Shown here: positions 24,701-36,000 of the stretch, in pieces
How positions within the stretch are numbered: position 1 is the first letter of the stretch
Layout: every line of letters begins with the position of its first letter
Made by a program: the position numbers and the translations under genes
Assembly (NCBI GenBank): GCA_039707655.1
Contig: CM077676.1
Span: 380,064,114-380,128,113, forward strand
Length of the DNA: 64,000 nt
Reading direction: 5' to 3'
DNA from: Elymus sibiricus
Taxonomy: Eukaryota > Streptophyta > Magnoliopsida > Poales > Poaceae
Notes under the pieces: model-generated
Seen by the model: only the letters and a program-made list of their open reading frames with translations
Told to the model about the DNA's origin: nothing
Databases searched by the model: none

Positions 24701-25774
24701 AGCATGACAACGCCTACAGTGATGGCGGCGAGCTTCGCGGCGCAGGCACGTTCAGGCGGCGATGGCAGCGGCGGCTACGGCTACGGGGAGAGGCCGGGGA
24801 GAGAGGGGTTGGACGGGGATGCTCACCGGGACCTGCAGATGGGCTTAAGTTGGCTCGGGGAGGCGTGAGGCGGCCGGATTCTTCGACGAACGCCGGCAAT
24901 CCGAAGGAGGAAGAAGAGCTCGGGGAGGACGGTGCGGTGGCTCCCGACGCCAATGGTTGGCACCGAGCGGTGTGGCGGACGACGGCGGAGAGCTACGGCA
25001 TCGTGGCGAGGCGGGAAAACGACGGAGAGCGCGGTATCAACGGCGACAGCGGAGGGAGCTCTTGGGGAGCTCGTGCGCGAGCGATGGAGAGGGTGAGGGG
25101 GATTTCTGGGCGCCTAGGGTTTGCGGGAGGGCGAGAGGAGCTCGGGGTGGCCTTATCCACTCGGGGGACACGGCGGATGCACGGCGCATGGCGATCGGCG
25201 TTCGGGCGCGCGCACCAGCCGACACGGAGGCGGGAGGAGGGAGATGACCTCTTGGTGGGCTGGGCCGGTTACTGTTTGACTAGAGCCCAGCCGCACAGTA
25301 GGTTTTTATGGCTTTTCTTTTTCATTTACTGTTTTCTGTTTTTATTTCTGTTTTGCAAATAGTTAGGCTCCTAAATGACTTTTGTAAAATATGAGTGTTG
25401 TCCATTTAATTACTAGGCAACATTTAACACTGCCATAAATTGGTTTGGTGAATAAATGATTTCATTTGAATTTTTATTAAATAAGAAGGGATTAAATGTT
25501 ACTGTTTTGCTACTGTTTGATGATGTTGGAGTTATCTAGGTAATTTGGGTGATGTTGTTTTTCTTTACATAAATAGTTATGGATTATTTGCTATTTACTG
25601 AACATTTTAGTTTTCAAATTGGAATAACTTTTATTTTTACTTTATATTTGAATTTCAATTTGAGTTGGAATTTGAAATGAGATATGATTCTAATTGTGAT
25701 CAAGACTTGTTAATCATGATGACTTGGCATTACCAAAAGGTGATCACTGTAGCTTAATTACATGGCGTGTTACA
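21734..25774 (-). repeat. Element C 5' LTR
   Basis: A 4041-bp LTR from TGTGACGCCC to TGTTACA; the ends form an imperfect inverted repeat. It contains the GC-rich island (about 24380-25250) and the gagggtgat-type motifs (about 23075-23240). The longest open frame, 24694-25362 (plus), is antisense to the element and low in complexity (Gly, Arg, Glu); it is disrupted in the other LTR copies. I see no gene here. Confidence 0.9.
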
Positions 25775-25779
25775 ACACA

Positions 25780-27212
25780 CGGATACTTTGACCTTTGTTG
25801 CAGGCGGGTCGACCCAGAGGGGTACCCGCGGGGGGGAAATATGAAGTCGGGTTTGCCAGGAGGGCACCCGCGAGAGATTATTGTGGCAGAACGACAGGGC
25901 AGGCAGAGACCACCTAGGAGAGAGGTGGGCCAGGTTCCTGTTCGTGATCTGTGTGATACCAAGTCGGAGTGACAGGAAACCTGATCGCCTCTGCGAGCTA
26001 CTAAATACGCCTAATGGATTTGGGTATTTGATCTGAGTTGGCCACTGGCCTATAGGCACTACCACCACGTGGGATAATGGTTTAATGGGGCCCTCTACGT
26101 CGTTTGTATCAACGCAAGCTCTTCAGACGTCACAGCTCAGAGATGCGGGCTGATTGCTGGGGTGGACTGGTTACGTCACTTGTGTATACAGTGTCGCGCC
26201 TGGGCCCCGGCCAGTCTCGCAACGTGCAGGAGTGCAGAGGGCGATGGGCCCAAGACCCCTTCGCACTTAGGATTTAGACTAGCGTGTTGACCTCTCTGCT
26301 GAGCCTAGGTAGGACTGCGTCGTGTCGATCACACGAGGCCGGGCATTACCCAGCAAGTGTGTCCGGCCAGATGTGATAGAGCGTGTTGGGTAACAGTAGT
26401 GCACCCCTGCAGGGAAGTGATCTATTTGAATAGCCGTGTCCATGGTAACAGGACGCTCGGAGTTGTATCCTGATCCACTACAACTACAAACTGATGCTGA
26501 TTCAATATTAAACTATTAATACTACTCTCGGGATCGCTTTCTCGCAGGGAGTCGAGAAAGGATCTCAGGGCGTTGCTATTATATAACCACTATTATATGC
26601 TACTATGTTCTACTCTCTTCTGATGCTGCAAGATTGCGTCAAGATGCTAGTCTTCGATAGGCTAGGCTTCTCCCCCTTTATTCTGGCATTCTGCAGTTCA
26701 GTCCAAAGATATAGCCCCATTCCTTTGATACCAATGCATACTTAGCATAGTTCTGATGTAAGTCTTGCGAGTACTTTGGATGAGTACTCACGGTTGCTTT
26801 GCTACTTCTTTTCCCCAAACCCGTTTGATGCGATCAAACGACGGAGTCCCGGAGCCAGACGCCACCGCAGGATCTTACTACCAGGAGAGTCTCGAAGGCA
26901 TGTACTACTGGGTTGAGCCAGCCGACCAGGACTAGTTTGGAGGCCCTAGGCAGGAGGCCTTTGCCTTTTCGATCAGTGTCGCTGTTTGTGCTAACCTTCT
27001 TAAGGCAAACTTGACTAACTATGTCTGTACTCAGATATTATTTGTGTGTATGACTTATGTATTCGGGTCCTTGTGACCCCTGGTTTGTAATATGAAGATT
27101 TATGTTTAAATTTGAGTTTAGAGTTGTGTTGTGATATCTTCCCGTGAGTCTCTGATCTCGAGCGTGCACGTTTGCGTGTATGATTAGTGCACGGTCGAGT
27201 AGGGGCGTCACA
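25780..27212 (+). repeat. Element D 5' LTR, second part
   Basis: It continues the LTR of D after the right TSD of C (25775-25779) and ends GGCGTCACA at 27212. It matches 35711-37146. On its own it looks like a truncated LTR; joining it to 1005-3645 gives a full 4.07-kb LTR. Confidence 0.9.
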
Positions 27213-27215
27213 AGT

Positions 27216-27228
27216 TGGTATCCGAGCC
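27216..27228 (+). other. Element D primer binding site (initiator tRNA-Met)
   Basis: TGGTATCCGAGCC, 3 bp after the LTR, with one mismatch to the initiator-Met complement (C for A at position 8). Confidence 0.88.
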
Positions 27229-27546
27229 GACTGCCTCTAGGATGCCCCCTTCCGATTCCTTGGTCGAAGTTGAGTCTAGTCTTTGAAAAACTATTTTACT
27301 AACATGGCTGTATGGCTTATGGGCCCACGTCGCCAAATGGGTGGTATTAGGATCTTTTATTCCTCTTCCTTACTCTGGGATTCTATTCTCTCTTCTATTC
27401 AGGTTAAATTTTTACTAACTCTGACTCTAGGTTCTCGTGATCATGTCCACCCGGAGCTTTGATTATCTGCAAATTACTTCCTTGAATGCACGATGCAAAA
27501 ATTCACACACTGTCATTTGACAATCTTGAAATTTCCTCTATTTCAG

Positions 27547-28314
27547 ATGGATCGCTTGTTTCCGCCGCGCCCTGTGACGCAGCTTGTGCTTCGCACTTGG
27601 GCTCGTGATGCCCCTGGTTTTCCAGCTGTCCTGATCGCCCTCCTGACCAGATTGGGCTACCGCTGGTACCCCGAGTACATGGTTTACGGGGATTTTCGCG
27701 AGTTCAACCAGGAGCAGTACCATGCTGATCTTCATATCTTTGATCAGCGGGACAACTCCGACACTGAGTTGCACACTTTTCATGGTATCGGCGTGACGAT
27801 TGATATGGCAGTCCATGATGCTGCCTATTCTGCTGTCACACGTCTCCGTGGAGAGCATAGTCTCTTGGATGAGTCCGAGTTCCGATACATCCCGTATGCC
27901 CCTGCTGGAGATGATACCGGATACTACACGGCTGTCTGTGCCCCTTACGAGCGACGTCGATATGACCCGCAGGTTTTGATTCAGTGCACTCAGGCTCTGG
28001 ATCGCACTGCCTGGGCTCTTGCCGTCGAGTTGTTTGCCACTCGAGCACGTCTCTACGATGCTATGACACAGTTGCTGCCAGTTGTTCGTGCAGGGATACA
28101 TCCAGAGTACATCCTCTACCCGCGCAGGACTCAGATGCCTTCAGGTATCGATTGGCCTGCTCTTGGAGGTCACACACCTGCACGTGGACCTCTTCTCCCA
28201 GTTCGAGACCGGGTTCTGCATCAGAGTGCACACGGAGAGCAGGACTTTTCCGCCACAAACACTCATCGTCCGCACCTGCAGTTACCCCGTTTCAGTGGTT
28301 TTCCCCGGCGGTGA
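27547..28314 (+). CDS. Element D accessory ORF upstream of gag, 255 aa, open
   Basis: An open frame from the ATG at 27547 (an in-frame non-ATG extension to 27493 is possible) to TGA 28312-28314. It lies between the primer site and gag, on the element strand, with a 250-bp gap to gag. Element C has the same ORF. It is not gag, protease, RT, integrase or a typical envelope: no signal peptide or membrane segment is evident. Residues about 37-100 follow the pattern of a dsRNA-binding-like alpha-beta-beta-beta-alpha unit: PEY, then a beta-like YHADLHIF, then HGIGVTIDMAVHDAAYSAV. The usual lysines at the start of the last helix are missing. The C-terminal 60 residues are Pro/Arg/His-rich. Function is unknown; some plant Gypsy elements (for example rice RIRE2) are known to carry an extra ORF ahead of gag. 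Confidence 0.75.
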   Translation: MDRLFPPRPVTQLVLRTWARDAPGFPAVLIALLTRLGYRWYPEYMVYGDFREFNQEQYHADLHIFDQRDNSDTELHTFHGIGVTIDMAVHDAAYSAVTRLRGEHSLLDESEFRYIPYAPAGDDTGYYTAVCAPYERRRYDPQVLIQCTQALDRTAWALAVELFATRARLYDAMTQLLPVVRAGIHPEYILYPRRTQMPSGIDWPALGGHTPARGPLLPVRDRVLHQSAHGEQDFSATNTHRPHLQLPRFSGFPRR

Positions 28315-28564
28315 TGTAACCTTTGCTATGTCCCGTTGTGTATTCCTCACCGCGTGCTTGCGCGCCGCCTAGCATGTCTAGCTGTTATTTTTTCGAACTT
28401 ATGTTGTCCGCATGTAACCGACTCTATGTATGGATCTGTATGTCTTGAGTGACTACTGTTATGTATATATTGTACTAATTATTCATTGTCGTGTTACATC
28501 ATGTTTGTCTCTAAATGCTTGCAGTTGGTTTTACTAAACTACCCCCTGTGAAATCTTTAGCAGG

Positions 28565-29600
28565 ATGGTTAGACCAGGTGGTCGTGGTCGTGGCCGTGCT
28601 CCTGAACAGCCACCACCGCCAGACTATATGGCAGCTATGATGCAGCAATTCGAGCTGAACCGCCAGTTCATGGTTGGAATCATGGCTCGGTTTCCACAAC
28701 AGAACTAGAATGCTCAGAATCAGCCACCTGCCCCAATAACTCTGCAGGAGTTTGTGCGTCTTAGCCCTACTATTTTCCGCAACTCTGATCAGCCACTGGA
28801 TGCTGATGACTGGCTTCGAGACATCGCCTTCGAGATGGAATCTGCCAATGTCACCCTGATAACCTTGTCACCTTCGCGTCCTACTTCCTGAAGGGCCCCG
28901 CCGCTCAATGGTGGTCCACCCACAGGCGTTCAGTACCTGAGGGGACAGTCATTACCTGGGTCGAGTTTCAGACTACTTTCCGTGCCCGTTACATTCCTCA
29001 GGGAATCTTGGACCGGAAGAGAACAGAGTTTCATAACCTCACTCAGGGCAATAGGACCGTCGAAGCTTATCAGCATGAATTCCTTAATCTGTCCCGCTAT
29101 GCTGAAGAAGACATAGCCACTGATGCTCCTAGACAGGAGAAGTTCTGTAATGGACTCCACCCAGACCTCAAGCTTGCACTTGCTGCTCAAGACTTCACCG
29201 ACTTTGCCACCCTCGTGAACAAGGCTATCCTGGTGGAGACCGCTCAGATGGAGCACAAGGAGTCACAGAAGCGCCACCGTGAAATTGGCTCATCTTCGAG
29301 CTCAGGACAAAGGTGTAAAATCTGGATTCCCAATAGCATGTACCGTCCAACTACCCCTGTGCCAAGGCCTTCCTATGCGGCACCTCGTTTGCCTCCTCCA
29401 CCACCGAGAGAACTCAAGCGGCCCCTCTTCGTCCTGAAGATGGTCTGTGTTTCAAGTGTTGCCGCCCGGGTCACCTTGCCAAGGACTGCCGCCAGAATCA
29501 GAATCAGTTGGCACTTCCTCGTACTGGTCGTGGCAATGCTCGTGGCAACAATCAGACCCGCAATTATAATACTGGGTCTTCTGCTTATGGTCGTGGATAG
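28565..29600 (+). pseudogene. gag: Element D gag, broken
   Basis: The ATG at 28565 is followed by the same Gly/Arg-rich start and gag core as in C. Defects: TAG at 28706-28708 (CAG in C), a 1-nt deletion near 28855, and a 7-nt deletion near 29408 just before the zinc knuckle, which can still be read in another frame as CFKCCRPGHLAKDC. The frame ends at TAG 29598-29600, the same place as in C. No functional product is expected. Confidence 0.87.
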
Positions 29601-32600
29601 GCTTACAACATTGATATCGAAGAAGTTCAGGATCAACCTGCTACTGTGATGGGTACCCTTCTCATTAACTCAGTACCCGCTTCTATTTTATTTGATTCAG
29701 GAGTATCACACTCATTCGTCTCTGGAAAATTTGCATTCATGCATGGCATTCATTATGAAAAGATGCATACTCCACTAGTCGTTAGTACTCCCGGAGCCCA
29801 TTGTCATGCTGACATGATGGCACATAATGTCAGCGTCGAAATTGGAGGATTAGAATTCCTTGCCTCCCCTATTGTTCTGAAGTCTTCCACCATAGATCTC
29901 ATTCTGGTAATGGATTGGTTGAAAGCTCACATTGCTTCGATCAATTGTGCCACCTAAGTCGTCCAACTTCTTCACCCCTCCGATGAGATAGTGAACTACA
30001 CCGCCCGAATTACCCGGAATGCCGAAGCTCAGATATATGCTCTGAATGCTTTGAACACTTCACCTCTTGAGGGTATCGAGAACGTTCCAGTCGTTCACGA
30101 TTTTCCGGACGTATTTCCAGAAGAACTTCCAGGAATACCCCCTGTTAGAGCCGTTGAGTTCGTCATCTTCTTGAAACCTGGCACTACCCCTATTGCGAAG
30201 CGTCCTTATAAAATGCCTCCACATGAACTTCTTGAGCTTAAGGAAGAAATCGACAAGTCTCTTCGTAAAGGCTTCATTCATCCAAGTTCCTCTACCTGGG
30301 GAGCACGTTCTCTCTTTGTTAAGAAGAAGGATGGAACAAACCGATTGGTCCAGGACTATCGGCCTATTAACCAAGCAACAATCCAGAACAAATATCCACT
30401 TCCCCGGATCAACGATCTTTATGATCAACTTGCTGGATCCTCTGTGTTCTCTAAACTTGAATTAAGGTTGGGTTATCGTCAGATCCGAGTTCGTAAGGAG
30501 GATATTCCGAAGACTGCTTTCGTTACTCGCTATGGATCATACGAGTACACCGTTATGTCCTTCGGATTAACTAATGCTCTAGCAACTTTCTCTCGATTGA
30601 TGAACTATATCTTCATGGACTACCTCGACAAATTCGTCGTGGTTTATTTGGATGATATCCTTATATATTCCAAGAATGAAGAAGAACACGCCGAACATCT
30701 TCGGCTTGTATTGGAGAAACTTCGAGAACACCAGCTATATGCCAAATACTCTAAGTGTGAATTCTGGTTATCTGAGGTGACATATCTTGGTCATGTGATT
30801 TCCAAGGATGGCATTGATGTTAACCCTGAATGAGTTCAGGCTATTCTTAACTGGACTCCCCCAAAGAATGTCAAGCAAGTCAGAAGTTTTCTCGGTCTTG
30901 GTAGCTATTGCCTCCGTTTCGTCGAGAACTTCTCCAAGATTGCAAAGCCGTTGACTGATTTGCTCCACAAAGGCAAGAAGTTTGAGTGGACGGAAAAGTG
31001 CCAAGAAACTTTCCAGATGCTCAAGGACAAGTTGACCTCTGCCCCAGTGCTAGCACCCCCAGATACTCGCAAGGACTTTGTGATCTACTGTGATGCGTCT
31101 CGTCAAGGATTGGGCTGTGTCCTGATGCAAGAGCGCAAAGTGATTGCCTATGGCTCTCGTCAGTTGCATCCTCACGAAGATAAGTATCCAACACATGATC
31201 TTGAGTTAGCAGTAGTTATTTATGCTCTGAAGCTGTGGCGACATTACCTTCTCGGTAATCGTTGCGAGATATACACGGACCACCAAAGTCTGAAATATCT
31301 GTATACTCAACCAGATTTGAACCTCCGTCAACAAAGATGGCTCGAGACAATAGCTGACTATGACATGGATATTTCTTATACCCCTGGCAAGGCTAATGTA
31401 ATGGCTGATGCCTTGAGTCGCAAGTTTTATTGCAACAACCTCACGGTTCAGCAAAAACAACCCCTTCTCTATGAAGAACTTCGCAAGTTGAACCTTCACA
31501 TTGTTCCTCAGGGTTATCTCAATACCCTGGTTGTTGAACCGGACCTCGAGTGCAACATCAAGACCTGGCAGAAATATGACTCTGAAGTCGAGAAGATTAA
31601 GAACTACCTCTCCAAGGGAAATTCTTCATTCTACCATGTTGATGATGATGGTGCCTTGTTCTTCAAGGGCCGTCTAGTGGTCCCCAGAAAGCACAATCTG
31701 GACTCTCGTTCGGATGTTATGAAAGAAGCTCATGATACACCTCTTTCAATTCACCCTGGTAGTACCAAAATGTACCAAGACATTCGACAGAGATATTGGT
31801 GGCCTACTATGAAGCGAGACATTGCTCGTTATGTTGCTGAATGTGACGTTTGTCGTCGCATCAAAGCAGAACATCAAAGACCTGCTGGAATTCTGCAACC
31901 CCTTACTATTCCTGAATGGAACGGGACAAAGTTGAAATGGATTTCATTACTGGTTTTCCCAGATCGCAGAAGGGTCATGATGCTATTTTTGTCGTCATAG
32001 ACCGATTCTCCAAGGTTGCTCAGTTTCTTCCTGTCAAGGAAACAATCACTGCTAGCCAGTTAGCAGACTTGTATGTTTCCAGAATTGTGTCACTCCACGA
32101 TGTTCCGTTGGAGATCAGTTCAGACCGTGGCAACCTCTTTACTTCAAGGTTATGGGAAAGTTTCCAAGAAGCTATGGTGGCTCATCTGTCTTTCAGCACC
32201 GCTTTTCACCCCCAGTCCCAGGGACAAGTTGAACGAGTCAATCAAGTGCTTGAAGATATGCTTTGAGCTTGTGTTATCTCATTCGGTAAGAAATGGGAGG
32301 AATCTCTCCCGTATGCCGAATTTTCTTACAACAATAGCTATCAAGCTAGTCTGCAAATGGCACCATTTGAAGTTCTCTATGGACGTAAGTGCCGAACCCC
32401 TGTGAATTGGTCAGAAACTGGGGAACGGTCACTCTTCGGTCCGAACATTATCCAACAAGCTGAAGAGCAAGTCCGCATTGTCCGTGAGCATTTGAAAATA
32501 GCTCAGTCTCGTCAGAAGAGCAATTATGACCGAAAACACCAGGTAATGGTCTATCAACCTGGCGAACAAGCTTACCTTTGCGTCACTCCGATGAAAGGCA

Positions 32601-32986
32601 CTCATCGATTTAGAATCAAGGGCAAGTTAGCACCTCGCTACATTGGCCCGTTCCGTATTCTCGCCCGTCGAGGAGAAGTGGCATATCAATTGGAATTGCC
32701 GCCGAACCTTTCTCAAGTGCATGATGTCTTTCATGTGTCACAACTTCGTCGCTGCTTCAAGGATCCTATCCGAGCAGTGGATCATGAAATGCTTGAATTG
32801 CGAGATGATCTTTCTTATCAAGAGTAACCGATCCGCATTCTTGATCAAGCTGAACGACGAACCCATCAGAAGGCAATCAAGTTCCTTAAAGTTCAGTGGT
32901 CAAATCATTCTGAAGATGAAGCCACTTGGGAACGCGAGGATCGTCTTCGTGAAGAATACCCCGCTTTCTTTCTGCCTACCTCTTAA
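29601..32986 (+). pseudogene. pol: Element D pol: protease-RT-RNase H-integrase-chromodomain, broken
   Basis: In order: protease (MMGTLLINSV at 29646, with active-site motif DSGV in place of DSGA), RT with YLDD (about 30640), RNase H (about 31080-31430), integrase HHCC (about 31730-31860), catalytic MDFITGFP and SSDRG, E in GQVERVNQ, and a chromodomain-like tail (VQWSNHSEDEATWERE) ending at 32986. Stops: TAA 29955-29957, TGA 30831-30833 (CGA in C), TGA 32264-32266 (CGA in C), TAA 32825-32827. A 1-nt deletion near 31921 separates RNase H/zinc finger from the integrase core. Better preserved than C. Confidence 0.88.
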
Positions 32987-33009
32987 TTCTCGGGACGAGA
33001 ATTTCGTTT

Positions 33010-33022
33010 AGAGGAGGAGAAT
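33010..33022 (+). other. Element D polypurine tract
   Basis: AGAGGAGGAGAAT immediately precedes the 3' LTR at 33023. Confidence 0.87.
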
Positions 33023-36000
33023 TGTAACATCCCCATGTAATAGCTACAGTGATCACCCTCTGATAATGCCAAGTCACCATGTTTAACAGTGCTTGATCAT
33101 CATTGCATCATATCTCATTTCAAATTCCAATTCAAATTGAAGTTCAAGTTTAAAGTAAAAAATAAAAGTTGTTCAAATTTTAAAACTAAAATATTCATTA
33201 AATAACAAATAATCCATAACTAATTATGTTAAGAAATACAACATCACTAAAAATCACTAGGCGACTCTATCATCAAGAAACAGTACCAAAACAGCACCCT
33301 TTAATCCATTTCATTTAATCCAAAATTCAAATGAAATCATATTATCTCCAAACCAATTTCTGGTAGTAGTTAATATTGCACTATAATTATTGAGCTAGGT
33401 CACATATTTTACAAAAGCAATTCAGGGGCCTAACTATTTGCACAACCGAAATAAATAAAGAAACCGAAAAATAAAAAGAAAAAGAACAGAAACTTACTGG
33501 CGCACTGGGCTTCGAGTGCACAGTGCGGCCAGGCCCAGCCCACCTGCGTCGTCTCCCTCCTCGGGCAGCTGTCAGCGCGCGCGCACCCGAGCGCTGATGG
33601 CCGCGCTGTCGGCCATCCCGCGGCTCACCCGAGTGGATAAGGGCACCCCCGAGCTCCTCTCGCCCTCCCGCAAACTCTAGCCCCCTCAGAATCCGCCCTC
33701 GCTCTCTCCCTTGCTCGCATTCGAGCTCGCCCGAAAGCTCCCATCACCGCCGCCGTCGATCCCGCGCTCTCCGTTGACCCCACGCCTCGCCGACATGTCG
33801 TAGAGCATCGCCGTCGTTCGCTACGCCGCCTGCGCCAAGCCATTGGAGACGGGAGCCGCCGTAGCGAGCCCCACGAGCTCTTCTTCTTCCTCTGCACCGA
33901 CAAACACCGATGACGAATCCAGCTACCTCGAGCCTCCCCGCGCCCACTTTGCTCACCTACAGGCTCTCGGTGAGCTTGGGCGCGTTTCCCCTCTCTTTCC
34001 CCTCTCTCTCCGCGCTCGTAGCCGCCTCTGTCGTCGCCGTCCGAACCCAGCTCCGCCGCGTAGCTCGCCGCCGACGAGGTAGCCGTTGTCATGCTCGCCC
34101 AAGCACGGGAACATGCTCAGGGCACCCCGCTGAGGCCGCCCGTGCTACTAGCTCTCCTCCCCGTGGCCTCTGTCGCTATTCGCGTTGACGCCCGAACTAC
34201 GGCGTCCGCCTCGCCGCTCGCCGCCATAGTTTCCGGCCGTCTCCGGCCGAGCCAGTACCACCGCTGGATGCGCCACTTCGCGCGCGTTTGAACGCGACCT
34301 CTCGCGCTAATTTTGGTGGCCTGTGGCCGATTTCCGGCGAGTGCACGAGCTGCGCCGCCGCGCGGTTTGGTTGCCGGCGCGATTCCGGCGACGGCGCCGA
34401 CGACGCCGACATGGCAAGGCCGGCCCCATCTCTGGGCCACTGACGCTGGGCCCCACTGGCCCCGTTGACTGGGTTGACCAGTCAACGGTGCTGACTAGGC
34501 AGCCCAGTGACACTGACATGCGGGCCCCAGCGCTTAATTAACAGTAATTTGAATTTAAATTACATCGGTTAATTAAATCAGTCGCTGACAGCGCGGGCCC
34601 ACCTGTTAATTAACATAATTAATTAGATTAAACCACTATTAATTAGCACATTCACTGACCAGTGGGACCCACTTGTCAAGTTTGACCTGGCCCAGCCGGA
34701 TTTGACCGCTGACATCATCATTTTGTCATGCTGACGTCATATACTACTGTTCTGGATAATTCGGGATTTAATTAATTAAAATAATTTCAGAAAATGATTA
34801 AAACTTTGAAAAATCATATAAATTAAACCGTAACTCGGATGAAAATAATTTATATATGAAAAATGATCAGAAAAATATGAATAATCCAAATATGTGATCA
34901 AAATGCTTGTCCATCACTCCTATCTAGTCGAACATGGAACTTTTTGCCTGTTCTCGATAAATGAATAGTGCATGACCCTGATAAAATAAATCCAAGCAAA
35001 TTCCTAAATTATCTAAAACAACTAGATTGGCATTATATCACCTCTGCATATCATTTAGGCATGTCATGCATCACTGTTGCATTGTTGCCGTGAATTTATT
35101 GTTTCTTCCCCCTCCTTCTCTCCGGATAGACACCGAGACCGCCGCCGACGCAGCTGAGTACGACTACGCTCCAGACGAGCAGCCTTCAGACGACCAGCCC
35201 CTCTCAACAGAGCTTCCAGGCAAGCAACCCCCCTTGACGCATGCCTATATCACCTATTCCTTCTCCCTCCTGCTTGCATTAGAAAATTGCTACTGCTTTG
35301 CTTTATCCTATTCTGATGCATATCCTGTTCTTGTAACTGTTATTGATACCTGCCTGTTATCCAAACCGCTTAGTATAGGTTGGATGGTAAACCATCTGTG
35401 GCCCCTCTTCCTTACTGTAGTTGCCCCGCTTTAGTACCTGTACCCCGATCGATGTGATCAAACGGGCTGAAAACAGCACATCACCGCACATTCCCCCTAA
35501 GTTGTCCGACTCTGAAGAGCTGGAATCGAGAGCCGAGGGTGATACCTCTTATCTCACTACCGATGATGCCTCTGTAGAATAGCTATCCGGTTGTGGAATA
35601 CCGAGGGTGATTCCTCTTTCATCACCTCCGATAAATCTTCTGTTGTGTAACTCCTCGAGTGGGAATCCTTCGAGGGTGATTCCTCGGATCCCTTCTCGAT
35701 ACTTTGGACACACAGATACTTTGACCTTTGTTGCAGGTGGGTCGACCCCGAGGGGTACCCGCGGGGGGGAAATATAAAGTCGGGTTTGCCAGGAGGGCAC
35801 CCGCGAGAGATTATTGTGGCGGAACGACAAGGCAGGCAGAGATCACCTAGGAGAGAGGTGGGCCTGGTTCCTGTTTGCGATCCGTGTGATACCAAGTCGG
35901 AGCGACAGGAAACCTGATCGCCTCTGCGAGCTACTAAATATGCCTAACGGATTTGGGTATTTGATCTGAGTTGGCCACTGGCCCATACGCACTACCACCA

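Larger units (their letters stand above)
3646..25774 (-). mobile_element. Element C: same chromovirus family as D, opposite strand, split by element B
   Basis: C is a complete minus-strand element inserted in the 5' LTR of D, with TSD acaca at 3641-3645 and 25775-25779. The join re-creates the uninterrupted sequence seen in the 3' LTR of D near 35710. Its 5' LTR is 21734-25774 (4.04 kb). Its 3' LTR is 3646-7710 plus 15306-15864, about 4.6 kb, longer because of an internal 590-bp tandem duplication. The internal part (15865-21733) carries primer site, accessory ORF, gag, pol and polypurine tract in the same order as D. All ORFs are broken. Confidence 0.9.

Noticed and set aside
24694..25362. 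222-codon open frame on the plus strand
   Set aside because: It lies in the GC-rich island of the C LTR, antisense to the element. Composition is low-complexity Gly/Arg/Glu, and the frame is broken in the other LTR copies.
25775..27212. Apparent truncated LTR starting mid-sequence
   Set aside because: It is the second half of the 5' LTR of D; element C with its TSD acaca separates it from 1005-3645.
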